Source: Nonomuraea solani (GTDB lineage Bacteria > Actinomycetota > Actinomycetes > Streptosporangiales > Streptosporangiaceae). From it: a DNA stretch of 64,000 bases. A program made the position numbers and the translations under genes. Position 1 is the first letter of the stretch. Each line of letters begins with the position of its first letter. The notes below the pieces were generated by a model. The model was not told the DNA's origin. It did not search any database and saw nothing but the letters and a program-made list of their open reading frames with translations. Shown piece by piece: positions 1 to 8,161 of the stretch. Where the stretch lies: the NCBI RefSeq assembly GCF_900108335.1, contig NZ_FNVT01000001.1:550977-614976 (forward strand), in the 5' to 3' direction.

Positions 1-27
1 GTCTGCCTGCCGAGCTGCGCTCGGAGT

Positions 28-69
28 GCTGTGATGGATGTCCTCGCTACGCTGCGGATCCATCACAGC
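28..69 (-). terminator. Hairpin across the pknG stop codon
   Basis: A perfect 12-bp inverted repeat (GCTGTGATGGAT at 28-39, complement at 58-69) encloses an 18-nt loop that can itself fold. The inner arm contains the pknG stop codon at 63-65. There is no T tract, so this is either an intrinsic-like terminator or an mRNA 3' stabiliser. A second small dyad, CCGAGC-tgc-GCTCGG, lies at 11-25. Bases 1-62 show no gene otherwise. Confidence 0.5.
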
Positions 70-2201
70 CACGTCCTAGGTCTCACAGCGTTGGCTTGGT
101 CGATCAAGGCGTGACGCTCCTGGCGAGTTTCGGCGGCTACGGCGAGTTTGCGGAAGATGGTCTCCAGGCGTCTGCGGAGCCCTGGTTCGGTGAACGGGGC
201 GTCGGCCAGGCGCAGGTCCTTGGGCGGTGATGGGCTCGTCTCCAGCCAGTCCAGCGCCGAGCTCAGCACCTCCGCCGTCAGCAGGTCGCGGCGGCGCGGG
301 TCGAGATCGGCCTGGCCGCTCACCCGGTCCGCCGCCCCCACCAGGTCGGACGGCTGGAGCGCGCTCAGGTCGGGCCGCCGCACCACCGAGGCCGCCAGCG
401 CCACCTGCGCCGCCACCCGGTAGACCGAGCTGGCAGGCACCTCGTCGAGCACGCCCGTCCGGCCGCTCCTGGCCAGCCCGAACGCCGCGCTGACGTAGGT
501 GTGGTCGGTCCGCCAGACGCCCTCGTACCAGGTGGCCGCCGGCTGACCCGCGCACTCCAGCGCGAACGCCAGCGCCAGCTTGGGCGCCGGCTCGCCCGGC
601 AGCTCGGACAGGCACGCGTCGAACAGCGCCACCGCCTGGTCCGCCTGCCCCGTGGCCAGCGCGAGCACCCCCTGGTACCAGGTGACCCGCCAGTCGCCCG
701 GCAGCTCCCTGGCCAGCTCGTTGAGCACGATCGGCGTCTCGGCCGCGGCGTCCTCGGCCAGCAGCCTGGCCCGCATCAGCTTCGTCTCGGGCGTCTGCGG
801 CATCGCGGCGAGCTGGTCGAGCAGTTCCTTGCCGTCGCGCCCGAGCAGCCCGGCCAGCGCCCCGGCGGCCGGGTCGGCCGGATCGACCAGCGGCACCGGC
901 AGCGCGCCCGCCACCGCCGCCGGGTCGAGCGGCCCGAACACCTGGTCGCCCGCCTCCGACAGCGCCGTCCCCACCGCGGTCCGCTCGGGCCCGAACATCG
1001 TCGAGGGCGCCGGGTACGGCACCCCGTTCTCCAGGGCGCTGACCTCCCGCAGCACCCCGACGAGCTGCTCCTCCATCTCCCACGCGCTCTGGAACCTGTC
1101 GGCCGGGTTCGGGGCGGTCGCCTTGCGCAGCCACCGGGTGAACGACGGGTGCCCGCAGTCCACCGGCAGCGGGTTGGCCTTGCCGCCCGACGCCGGGCTG
1201 AACCCGGTCATCGCCAGCACCGCCAGCGTCCTGCCCACGGTGTAGAGGTCGGAGGCGACGGACGACGGCTGGGAGTCCAGCTCGGGGGCGTGGTAGCCGG
1301 TCGTGACCCAGGACGAGCCCACCGGCGAGCCGAACGGCTGGACCGCGCCCAGGTCGATGAGCTTGAGCCGCTTGCCGACCCTGATCACGTTGGCCGGTTT
1401 GAGGTCGCAGTAGACCAGGCCGTTCTCGTGCAGGTAGCCGAAGGCGTGCAGGATCTCCCTGCCGTACATCAGGACCTCGCGCAGCGGCAGCGGGCCCTGG
1501 CGGCGCAGCTCGTGCAGCGACTGGCCGCCGACATATTCCATGACGATGTAGCCGAGCCCGGCCGAGCGCTGGAAGTTGAAGATCTTGACGATGTTGGGGT
1601 GGTCGACCGTGGTGAGGAACTTGCGCTCGGCCTCGGCCGCCGCCAGCGCCTCGGCGTCCATGGTGTTGAGCAGGCCCTTCAGCACGACCCACCGGCCGTC
1701 GAGGTTCTCGTCGGAGGCCAGGTAGATCCAGCCGAGCCCGCCGTGGGCCAGGCAGCCCAGCACGCGGTACTGGTTGGCCACCAGTTCGTCCTTGGCCAGC
1801 TTGGGGGTGAAGGAGAACTGCGTGCGGCAGTGCCGGCAGAACCCGTCCGTGAGCCCGGGCCGGCCGTCCCTGGAGCGGCCCACCGGCTGGCCGCACGCCG
1901 GGTTGGCGCAGTAGCGCTTCTCCTCGGGCACCTCGGGGTCGGCCATCACGGCGGTGGCCGGGTCTCGGTAGGGGACCGATGGCAGGTCCGCGAGGGTGGC
2001 CAGCACGCCGGCCCGTGACCTGCCGCTGCTCACCGGCGAGCTCACCGACCTGCTCACCGGCCGGGTGTTCTCAGGGGTGGAGATGGAGACGGACGCGGAC
2101 GAGGGCACGGAGGCCGGTGAGGCGGTCTCCGCGTGCCCGCACAGGTCGCAGTAGCCCTCTTCGATCGTTCCCGTGCAGCCGGGCTGCGCGCAGCGGGTCA
2201 T
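63..2201 (-). CDS. pknG: PknG-like serine/threonine protein kinase
   Basis: Soluble serine/threonine kinase of the PknG family, 712 residues (M. tuberculosis PknG is 750). Two Cys pairs open the protein (CAQPGC and CDLC), followed by a flexible Ser/Pro region. A rubredoxin-like zinc centre (CANPAC...CRHC) comes next, then a kinase domain. The kinase has a Gly loop (AHGGLGW), the ATP lysine in VVLKG, a catalytic loop YCDLKPANV in place of HRD, and DLG in place of DFG, as in PknG. The remaining third is TPR-like helices. The family controls 2-oxoglutarate/glutamate metabolism through FHA proteins. I chose ATG 2201 because GGAGGTG precedes it and it overlaps the upstream stop as ATGA; a longer N-terminus would lack this signal. 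It is translationally coupled to the coiled-coil gene upstream. Confidence 0.93.
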   Translation of the reverse strand: MTRCAQPGCTGTIEEGYCDLCGHAETASPASVPSSASVSISTPENTRPVSRSVSSPVSSGRSRAGVLATLADLPSVPYRDPATAVMADPEVPEEKRYCANPACGQPVGRSRDGRPGLTDGFCRHCRTQFSFTPKLAKDELVANQYRVLGCLAHGGLGWIYLASDENLDGRWVVLKGLLNTMDAEALAAAEAERKFLTTVDHPNIVKIFNFQRSAGLGYIVMEYVGGQSLHELRRQGPLPLREVLMYGREILHAFGYLHENGLVYCDLKPANVIRVGKRLKLIDLGAVQPFGSPVGSSWVTTGYHAPELDSQPSSVASDLYTVGRTLAVLAMTGFSPASGGKANPLPVDCGHPSFTRWLRKATAPNPADRFQSAWEMEEQLVGVLREVSALENGVPYPAPSTMFGPERTAVGTALSEAGDQVFGPLDPAAVAGALPVPLVDPADPAAGALAGLLGRDGKELLDQLAAMPQTPETKLMRARLLAEDAAAETPIVLNELARELPGDWRVTWYQGVLALATGQADQAVALFDACLSELPGEPAPKLALAFALECAGQPAATWYEGVWRTDHTYVSAAFGLARSGRTGVLDEVPASSVYRVAAQVALAASVVRRPDLSALQPSDLVGAADRVSGQADLDPRRRDLLTAEVLSSALDWLETSPSPPKDLRLADAPFTEPGLRRRLETIFRKLAVAAETRQERHALIDQANAVRPRTWL

Positions 2202-3382
2202 CGTGCACCTCCGTGTATCGCGCGCTGGTAGTTCTCGACGGCGGTGGCCGCCTTCGTCAGATCGCAGGGCGCACTCCACAGGATCGCGCGCGCCCGCTCG
2301 TACAGGTGCCCGGCGGCCGGGTCCTCGGCCAGCCCCTTGCGCACCGCCATCGCCTGGCAGGCGCCGAGCCGCCCGCGCAGCTCGTCACGCCGGCCGACCA
2401 GCCCGTACAGGGCCCTGGCCGTGGCCAGCGACTGGTCGGCGGCCTTGCGGGCCTCGCCCTCCAGCGCGGACAGCCGCCTGGCCCGCTGCACCCAGGTGTC
2501 GGCGGAGGCGTCGAGCGCGTCCATCTCGGCCACCAGCGCCTCGACCCGGCTGCGCGGCTGAGCCTGGGGCGGCAGGGCGATCTTGACGACGACCGAGCCG
2601 TGGGCCAGCCTGGCCTCGCTCTCGGCCCCTCGCACCCGGTCCAGGGCGGCCACCAGGTCTTCGCGGCGCCTGGCGTATTCGGCCTTGACCACGACGGCCA
2701 GCTCCAGCTCGGCCTGGAGGCCGGTCAGCAGCCGGGCCATCCGGTCGAGGTCCTGTTCGACGGCGGCGCCGAGCGGGTCCTCGACCACGTCGGCGCGCAT
2801 CCGGCGCAGCTCCGTCTCGTGCGTGGCCGGTCCGCCGCCCTCGCCCAGCTCGCGTTCGAGCTCGCGGATCCGGCGCAGGGTGGCGTCGGCGTCGTCGAGG
2901 CGGGGCAGCACGGTGTTCCACACCGCGTCGATGTCGTTGAGCGTGGAGGTGACCTCGCGGAAGGCGTCGTCCATCCGGGCCACGGTCTGGTCGAGGGTCA
3001 GGCGTTCGTCGGCCTGGGGAAGGAGTGAGCGCTGCTCGACCGGCTTGGCGGCGGCCCGCAGCAGCACGGAGGCGCCCGTGAGCAGCTCGGTCAGCCGGGC
3101 GAGCTGGTCGGCGCCCAGCCTGGCGCGCTCGGCCCTGATCTGCTCGGCGTCGCGCAGCACGGCCCGGTAGGCGTCGTTGAGTGACCACAGCGTGGCCAGC
3201 GCCTCGTGCGCCGCGCTCCAGCGTCGTCCGGTGGCGCCGCGTAAGGAGGCGCCCTTCAATAAGCGATAGGTGGTGTGGGATTCGAGATCGAGCAGGTCGC
3301 CGGAGATGCGGTCGCGTTCGTCGGCCCGAGCTCGCAGCGCGTGCTCGGCGCCTTCCCTGCTCATAGGTGGTCCCAGGCTCAT
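2198..3382 (-). CDS. Coiled-coil protein of the pknG operon, unknown function
   Basis: A 394-residue, Arg/Glu/Leu-rich, almost wholly alpha-helical cytoplasmic protein with long predicted coiled coils and no signal peptide or membrane segment. I recognise no catalytic motif. ATG 3382 is preferred because GGGGAG lies 5 nt upstream; a second in-frame ATG at 3364 is possible but has a poorer ribosome site. Its stop overlaps the pknG start (ATGA), so the two are co-translated. In other actinomycetes pknG is often linked to a FHA-domain substrate or a glutamine-binding protein. Neither is here, so this protein may be the kinase's local partner or scaffold; that role is inference from operon structure only. 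Confidence 0.75.
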   Translation of the reverse strand: MSLGPPMSREGAEHALRARADERDRISGDLLDLESHTTYRLLKGASLRGATGRRWSAAHEALATLWSLNDAYRAVLRDAEQIRAERARLGADQLARLTELLTGASVLLRAAAKPVEQRSLLPQADERLTLDQTVARMDDAFREVTSTLNDIDAVWNTVLPRLDDADATLRRIRELERELGEGGGPATHETELRRMRADVVEDPLGAAVEQDLDRMARLLTGLQAELELAVVVKAEYARRREDLVAALDRVRGAESEARLAHGSVVVKIALPPQAQPRSRVEALVAEMDALDASADTWVQRARRLSALEGEARKAADQSLATARALYGLVGRRDELRGRLGACQAMAVRKGLAEDPAAGHLYERARAILWSAPCDLTKAATAVENYQRAIHGGAR

Positions 3383-3428
3383 CACGCTCCCCGTGAAGAG
3401 GCCCCCCGATGCCCCTTTATATCGGCTC

Positions 3429-3455
3429 AACGGCGGTGCCAGACGATTAAGTTCC
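3429..3455 (-). promoter_or_regulatory. Possible SigR-type ECF promoter for the pknG operon
   Basis: On the minus strand GGAAC (3455-3451) is followed after 19 nt by GTT (3431-3429). This matches the GGAAT-N18/19-GTT promoter pattern of actinobacterial SigR/SigH. It would place a start about 40 nt before the 3382 ATG. A weaker housekeeping element (TATAAA near 3420) is an alternative. The match is short and could be chance. Confidence 0.3.
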
Positions 3456-3541
3456 TTTGGCTCGGGGGGACCCCTGAGTTGTCCCTGATTCAACCCTGTA
3501 CCACCTGCAATCCGCTTAAAGGATCTCGTAGCGTTCCATGC

Positions 3542-3700
3542 ATGGGACGCATACTTCTGATCATCGCGGCGATCGTCGCCGCACTCGTACTGCTCGGCCC
3601 CCTCGTGGGCTTCGCTCTCACGCTGCTCAAGTGGGGCCTCATCATCGGCGCCGTGGCGTTCGGCGTCCTTCTCCTGTCGAAGTGGGCCAAGAGGACATAG
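3542..3700 (+). CDS. Small membrane protein, 52 residues
   Basis: Short protein of two hydrophobic segments (about residues 3-28 and 31-46) ending in a basic tail (KWAKRT), so probably an inner-membrane peptide with both ends in the cytoplasm. No Shine-Dalgarno is visible. TAGCGT at 3529-3534 sits exactly 7 nt before the ATG, the spacing seen in leaderless actinobacterial genes. An alternative ATG at 3538 is in another frame that runs on into the glycosidase gene. Function unknown. Confidence 0.5.
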   Translation: MGRILLIIAAIVAALVLLGPLVGFALTLLKWGLIIGAVAFGVLLLSKWAKRT

Positions 3701-3732
3701 CTTCTGGAGTCATCCTTCGTCATAGTTGGGTG

Positions 3733-5007
3733 ATGGAAGCGCGGCCCGCGGTCGACGATGCCGCGCTCGGGCGCGAGGCACTCGACGTGCTCGAGGCGAA
3801 CTGGACGGGCGCCGGTACGGTGCCCGCGCCGGGGCTTTACCCGCACCAATGGAGCTGGGACTCGGCGTTCATCGTCATCGGCCTGGCCAGGCACCGCCCT
3901 GATCGGGCCCGCGACGAGCTGGTCAGCCTGCTGCGCGGGCAGTGGGCGACCGGGATGGTGCCGCACATCGTGTTCCACACGCGGGAGGCGTACTTCCCGG
4001 GGCCGTCCGTGTGGCGCTCGCAGGACAACGACGCCGCGCCGACCGTGATGACCTCAGGGCTCACCGCGCCACCGCTGCACGCGCTGGCGCTCTGGTGGCT
4101 CTACCGGCACACCGGTGACGCCGCGTTCGTCAGGAAGGCGTATCCGCTGCTGGTCGCCCAGCACGAATATCTCGCCTCGGCCCGCGACCTCGGCGGCGCC
4201 GGCCTGGCCGCGATCGTGCACCCGTGGGAGTCGGGCATGGACGACAGCCCGGCCTGGGACCAGCCACTGGCCAACTTACCCGTGATCCGGTACGGCTACC
4301 GCAACGTCGAGCTGGACGAACGCCACCCCGACAGCGACCACGACCGCTACGTATGGCTCGCCATGCGTTACCGGGACGCCGGCTACAGCCCCGAATACCT
4401 GCGCGACGAGCACCCGTTCGCCATCGAGGACCCGATGTTCAACGGGATCTGGCTGGCCTCCTGCCAGGCGCTGGCGGAGCTGGCGCCGCTGGCGGGCGCC
4501 GATCCCAAGCCCCACGCCGAGCAGGCCGAGCACATCAGGCACGCCATGATCGACCGCCTCTGGGACGGCTGCTACTTCGCCAGGGACCTGCGGACCGACC
4601 GGCTGATCAAGGTGTGCACGGTCGGCGCGTTCGGGCCGCTGCTGGATCCCGGGCTGCCCGCCGCCCAACTCCAGGCGGCCGTCGAGGTCCTGGAGTCGGC
4701 CCGGTTCATGGGCGCCACCGGTTATCCCGTGCCGAGCTGCGAGATCAGGGCCGCGCAGTTCGACCGCACCCGCTACTGGCGCGGGCCCTCCTGGGTGAAC
4801 ACCAACTGGCTGCTGCGCAGGGCCGCCGCCGTGCACCAGCTCGACCAGCTCGCCCAGCAGCTCACCAACGGCACCCTGCGCCTTGTGCGGCAGGCCGGTT
4901 TCCGTGAGTGCTTCGACCCCTTCGACGGCAGCGGGCGCGGCTGCCGGGACTTCTCGTGGAGCGCGGCGCTGACCCTCGATCTGCTCGCCGATAACGTGGT
5001 GGAATGA
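3733..5007 (+). CDS. MGH1/GH63-type glycoside hydrolase
   Basis: A 424-residue cytoplasmic (no signal peptide) enzyme with the (alpha/alpha)6-barrel fold of the MGH1-like/GH63 group. That group includes mannosylglycerate and glucosylglycerate hydrolases. Typical features are the HQWSWDSAF motif near residue 37, W-ATGMVPHIVF, and the late WRGPSWVNTNWLL segment that carries acidic/aromatic pocket residues. A role in recycling a compatible solute such as glucosylglycerate is plausible but not proven. The start is ATG 3733. There is no Shine-Dalgarno, but CATAGT ends 6 nt upstream, fitting a leaderless transcript. Its stop overlaps the next gene as ATGA. Confidence 0.8.
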   Translation: MEARPAVDDAALGREALDVLEANWTGAGTVPAPGLYPHQWSWDSAFIVIGLARHRPDRARDELVSLLRGQWATGMVPHIVFHTREAYFPGPSVWRSQDNDAAPTVMTSGLTAPPLHALALWWLYRHTGDAAFVRKAYPLLVAQHEYLASARDLGGAGLAAIVHPWESGMDDSPAWDQPLANLPVIRYGYRNVELDERHPDSDHDRYVWLAMRYRDAGYSPEYLRDEHPFAIEDPMFNGIWLASCQALAELAPLAGADPKPHAEQAEHIRHAMIDRLWDGCYFARDLRTDRLIKVCTVGAFGPLLDPGLPAAQLQAAVEVLESARFMGATGYPVPSCEIRAAQFDRTRYWRGPSWVNTNWLLRRAAAVHQLDQLAQQLTNGTLRLVRQAGFRECFDPFDGSGRGCRDFSWSAALTLDLLADNVVE

Positions 5008-5477
5008 GCTTTTTCCGCCGCCTGCCCGCCGACGTGCGCAAGTCCCTGAAGATCGATCCGGGGGAGCGGGTGCTGACGTTCGCCCTCACCGAGGAGGGTC
5101 ACGTGGTCGCCACGAACCTCGCGCTCCACCTGCCGGACGGGACGCGGGTGCCGTACGAGGAGATCGACAGGGCGTCCTGGGACGAGGAGGGCCTGCGCGT
5201 CGTCACCACGAGCGGCGGGCGGCACGTCGAACGGATCACCGAGCCGCGCTCGCTGCCCGAGACCGTGCGCGAGCGCGTCAACTCCACGATCGTGGTGAAC
5301 AAGCACGTCAGCCTGCCCGGGAGGGGCGGCGTGCGGCTGGTGGCCAGGCGCCCGCCCGGCGGCGAGGTGCTCGGCTGGACCTTCGTCTTCGACGAGGGGC
5401 TCGACCCCGAGGACCCCGGCCTGCGCGCGCAGGCGGAACAGGCCCTGGAGGGGGTCCGGCGCAGCATGGGCGTGTGA
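5004..5477 (+). CDS. Conserved actinobacterial hypothetical protein
   Basis: A 157-residue soluble protein, mixed alpha/beta and strongly acidic. It starts MSFFRRLPADVRKSL and contains a repeated pattern of short beta strands (LTFALTEEGHVVATN, VPYEEIDRASWDEEGL) resembling a PH-like or beta-barrel fold. I do not recognise a characterised family. ATG 5004 overlaps the glycosidase stop (ATGA), so it is translationally coupled and probably expressed with it. Confidence 0.7.
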   Translation: MSFFRRLPADVRKSLKIDPGERVLTFALTEEGHVVATNLALHLPDGTRVPYEEIDRASWDEEGLRVVTTSGGRHVERITEPRSLPETVRERVNSTIVVNKHVSLPGRGGVRLVARRPPGGEVLGWTFVFDEGLDPEDPGLRAQAEQALEGVRRSMGV

Positions 5478-5511
5478 GCCGCAGGCGTGCGGGGGTGTAC
5501 GGCTCACGCCC
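5468..5511. terminator. Bidirectional hairpin between convergent genes
   Basis: GTGAGCCG (5474-5481) pairs perfectly with CGGCTCAC (5500-5507), and the stem extends by GGGCG/CGCCC with a 2-nt bulge. The left arm includes the stop codon of the upstream gene. It sits between two converging genes and can serve both strands; there is no T tract. Confidence 0.5.
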
Positions 5512-5520
5512 ATACCGCGA

Positions 5521-5832
5521 TCAGTAGGGAATGCCGCTCTCGCTGGGCTTCTGGTTGATGCCCTCTTCGCCGGGCCAGCCGGTGCCGGTGTCGTGACCGT
5601 CGGAGTGAAGGAACGGGATCCGCTGCTGCAGCGTGTCCCCCACCCTCATCCTGGCCATCCCGGCGACCTTCGACGCCTGCGCGCCGAACACTCCCGCGGC
5701 CTCCTGGACCCGGGGGTTGTCGGCGACGCGCTGGGCCGCCCGTTTGATCTGCTCGTACCGTTCGCGCCCTGCCCGGCTGCCCAGCACGTAGCCGATGGCC
5801 AGACCGACGGCAAATGTCATTCGATAACGCAT
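5521..5832 (-). CDS. YtxH-like small membrane-anchored protein
   Basis: A 103-residue protein with one N-terminal hydrophobic segment containing GYVLGSRAGRERY, the signature of YtxH-domain and related small actinobacterial proteins. A helical amphipathic region (KRAAQRVADNPRVQEAAG) and a hydrophilic tail follow. It is likely anchored by its N-terminus with the body in the cytoplasm. The start at ATG 5832 has GGAGGTGC 3 nt upstream. Function unknown; family members are often stress-related. Confidence 0.75.
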   Translation of the reverse strand: MRYRMTFAVGLAIGYVLGSRAGRERYEQIKRAAQRVADNPRVQEAAGVFGAQASKVAGMARMRVGDTLQQRIPFLHSDGHDTGTGWPGEEGINQKPSESGIPY

Positions 5833-5958
5833 TTTGCACCTCCGCTGTCTCCGGGCCTACCCCGATCGCGATGCGACACGCACTCCCGGAGTGCGCTAAT
5901 CTATTCATGCGCACGACGGAGGGGCCCAACCGCCCCGGCGAAGTGCGCGAAAGCTCGA

Positions 5959-6033
5959 TCCCGCGTAGCTCAATGGCAGAGCAGCCGGCTGTTAACCGGC
6001 AGGTTAGAGGTTCGAATCCCCTCGCGGGAGCCA
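5959..6033 (+). tRNA. tRNA-Asn (anticodon GTT)
   Basis: A complete cloverleaf. The acceptor TCCCGCG (5959-5965) pairs with CGCGGGA (6023-6029), the D stem is GCTC/GAGC and the anticodon stem GCCGG/CCGGC. The loop CTGTTAA gives anticodon GTT at 5991-5993, and the T arm is AGAGG-TTCGAAT-CCCCT. Discriminator G is at 6030 and CCA is encoded at 6031-6033. There is no intron. A strong terminator follows directly. Confidence 0.97.
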
Positions 6034-6037
6034 GTAG

Positions 6038-6072
6038 GAAAGGCCCCTCCCAGACCCTGGGAGGGGCCTTTC
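6038..6072 (+). terminator. Rho-independent terminator of tRNA-Asn
   Basis: A perfect 16-bp stem (GAAAGGCCCCTCCCAG, complement at 6057-6072) around an ACC loop, beginning 5 nt after the tRNA CCA end. The stem closes with AAA/TTT, giving a T-rich distal arm. Confidence 0.9.
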
Positions 6073-6225
6073 GCTTGTGCTCAGGAGGTGCGGTCGCGCC
6101 TGCCGATGAGAACGCCCGGCCCAGGCCGAGGATGATTCGGGCGGCGGCCGTTCATCGGGGACTGCTGGTGTACGGCAAGCCGGGCGTCTCCGGCCGCGAT
6201 GGGCCTGGGGCTTGGGCGGAGGCGT

Positions 6226-6266
6226 ACCTGAAGGGCGCTTCGGGCGCCTTAAGCCTCGCTTCAGGT
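6226..6266 (+). other. Compound hairpin in a probable 5' leader
   Basis: Perfect outer arms ACCTGAA (6226-6232) and TTCAGGT (6260-6266) flank an inner hairpin, AGGGCGC-TTCGG-GCGCCTT (6232-6250), with a UUCG-type loop. It lies 50 bp upstream of the secreted-protein gene at 6317. It could be a leader structure or a second terminator after the tRNA. The rest of 6073-6316 shows no gene I can support. Confidence 0.4.
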
Positions 6267-6316
6267 GCGGCGCGGCACCCTCGGGAGCGTTCAGTCGTCT
6301 CGGGGAGGAGATCCCA

Positions 6317-6727
6317 ATGGTGAAGCGACGCCTCGCGATCGTCGTCACGGCCGCCGCGCTCGGACTGGGCGCCCTGGCCGCGCCCGCACTGGCCGACGAC
6401 GGCTCGGTGAGGGTGCACGGCGGGTCGGGCGAGTACGGCGGTCCGGACGAGCGGGTGAGGTTCGGCGGCGAGCTCCGCTGCTGGATGAAGGACGGCAAGG
6501 TCGTACGGTTCCCCAGGGCCAAGGTGACCGAGCTCATCGACGAGCGGTATCTGGAACCCGAACTGGCCGAGACCGTCGTCGAGAACGGCGTGACCGTCGT
6601 GCCCGCCGACCGGCTGTCGATCACCGTGCCGGCCAGGGAGCTGCCGCACCGGGTGATCGGCAAGCGGTGGCACAAGGGCCGCGTCATCCACCTCACCTGC
6701 GTGTGGACCGAGGACTTCAGGAGGTAA
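6317..6727 (+). CDS. Secreted small protein, unknown function
   Basis: A 136-residue protein with a Sec signal peptide (MVKRRLAIVVTAAALGLGALAA, likely cut after ALA about residue 26). The mature part is about 110 residues with two Cys (in LRCWMKD and LTCVWTE) that could form a disulfide. I recognise no domain; the size and Cys spacing suggest a small exported beta-rich protein. GGGGAGGAG precedes ATG 6317 by 7 nt, a strong ribosome site. The gene is monocistronic, with a terminator just after the stop. Confidence 0.75.
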   Translation: MVKRRLAIVVTAAALGLGALAAPALADDGSVRVHGGSGEYGGPDERVRFGGELRCWMKDGKVVRFPRAKVTELIDERYLEPELAETVVENGVTVVPADRLSITVPARELPHRVIGKRWHKGRVIHLTCVWTEDFRR

Positions 6728-6733
6728 GCGGCC

Positions 6734-6770
6734 GGGCGTCTCCGGATCTTCCGGAGGCGCCCTTCTATTT
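6734..6770 (+). terminator. Rho-independent terminator
   Basis: A 13-bp stem, GGGCGTCTCCGGA (6734-6746) with TCCGGAGGCGCCC (6750-6762), including one G-U pair and a 3-nt loop, followed by the T-rich TTCTATTT. It terminates the secreted-protein gene. The following 6771-6975 contains no other gene I can support. Confidence 0.8.
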
Positions 6771-6975
6771 CACGCTATGTAACGCGATCATCACACGTTC
6801 TCACGTTAGCGGGACAGAAGCGCGCCGCCCCGGGGAAAATGGCCGGGCCGGTCCCTCGCGGGCCGGAGCCGCGGGCAGTCGTTGACGGAGGCGAGGAGAG
6901 GGCGCCTCCACCAGGACGTGCCGCCGACCCGGAATCGGCGGGGCGCTCCGCTGACGGAGAAGTGCTGGTTGACGC

Positions 6976-8106
6976 GTGCCTACCTGGATCAGGTCCCTTC
7001 GTCCCTTCGATGCCCTCGCCGCGCGGGCGGTGCTCGAACGCACCACCGACCTGCGGGAGGCGGAGCGGTTCATCAGGCTGTACCACGCCGAGCATCCCTC
7101 GCTGGGAGGGCTGCATGCCCGGCTGCGCGACGTCGCCAGGGACGTGGCGCGTTACGGGACCTACACGCACACGTACGAGGAATTGGCGTTCGGGGCCCGG
7201 GTGGCCTGGCGTAACAGCAACCGGTGCATCGGCCGGCTGTACTGGCGCTCGCTGCTGGTGCGCGATCGCAGGCAGGTGAGCACGGCCGAGGGGGTGGCTC
7301 TTGAATGCGTGGCCCACCTGCGCGAGGCCACCGGGACCGGGAAGATCAGGCCCACCGTCACCGTCCTGCCCCCCGACACCCCGGCCCTGCGCGGCCCCCG
7401 GGTGCTGAACGACCAGCTCATCCGTTACGCCGGGTACCGCACGTCCGGTGGTGTGGTCGGCGATCCGCGCAACGTCGCGCTCACCAAGATCGCCGAGTCG
7501 CTGGGGTGGCGTGGGCGGGGTGGCCGGTTCGACGTGCTGCCGCTGGTCATCGATCCGGGGATGGGGGATCGGCTGCTGTGCAACCTGCCGGGGGACGTGG
7601 TGCTGGAGGTGCCGCTGGTCCACCCCGAATATCCGTGGTTCGCGGAGCTGGGGTTGCGGTGGCACGCGGTGCCCGCCATCTCGGACATGTGCCTGGAGAT
7701 CGGGGGCGTCTGCTATCCGTGCGCGCCCTTCAACGGCTGGTACATGGGCACCGAGATCGGGGCCCGCAACCTGGCGGACGCCGACCGGTACGACCAGCTC
7801 CGGCAGGTGGCGGAGCGGCTGGGGCTGGACACCACCAACGAGCGCTGTCTGTGGCGGGATCATGCGCTGGTGGAGCTGAACGTGGCGGTGCTGCACTCGT
7901 TCGAGCTGGCCGGGGTCACGATGACCGATCACCATACGGAGTCGCGCCGGTTTCTCACGCATCTTTCGCGGGAGGAGGAGGCGGGGCGGGTCTGCCCGGC
8001 GGACTGGTCGTGGATCGTGCCACCGCTGTCCGGCAGTGCCACCCCCGTGTTCCACCGCTACTACGACGGCCGGGTCCTGACTCCGGCCTTCGTCCACCAC
8101 CGCTGA
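6976..8106 (+). CDS. nos: Bacterial nitric oxide synthase oxygenase
   Basis: Haem-thiolate enzyme that oxidises L-arginine via N-hydroxyarginine to citrulline and NO. At 376 residues it is the oxygenase domain only, as in other bacterial NOS, so it must borrow reductases. Visible signatures are WRNSNRCIGRLYW with the haem-ligand Cys84, the substrate region GGVCYPCAPFNGWYMGTEIG with the arginine-binding Glu, and TMTDHHTESRRF near the dimer/pterin site. The start is GTG 6976, the first codon after an in-frame TGA at 6970; its GGAG lies far upstream (about 16 nt), so a slightly later start is possible. It is not linked to a thaxtomin-type cluster. Roles known for bacterial NOS include oxidative and antibiotic stress protection and nitration. 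Confidence 0.93.
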   Translation: MPTWIRSLRPFDALAARAVLERTTDLREAERFIRLYHAEHPSLGGLHARLRDVARDVARYGTYTHTYEELAFGARVAWRNSNRCIGRLYWRSLLVRDRRQVSTAEGVALECVAHLREATGTGKIRPTVTVLPPDTPALRGPRVLNDQLIRYAGYRTSGGVVGDPRNVALTKIAESLGWRGRGGRFDVLPLVIDPGMGDRLLCNLPGDVVLEVPLVHPEYPWFAELGLRWHAVPAISDMCLEIGGVCYPCAPFNGWYMGTEIGARNLADADRYDQLRQVAERLGLDTTNERCLWRDHALVELNVAVLHSFELAGVTMTDHHTESRRFLTHLSREEEAGRVCPADWSWIVPPLSGSATPVFHRYYDGRVLTPAFVHHR

Positions 8107-8161
8107 CCCACCGCACTTCGGCTGAGGTCCTTTGAGGGACGGGGGAGGGAGCGGAGGTCCT

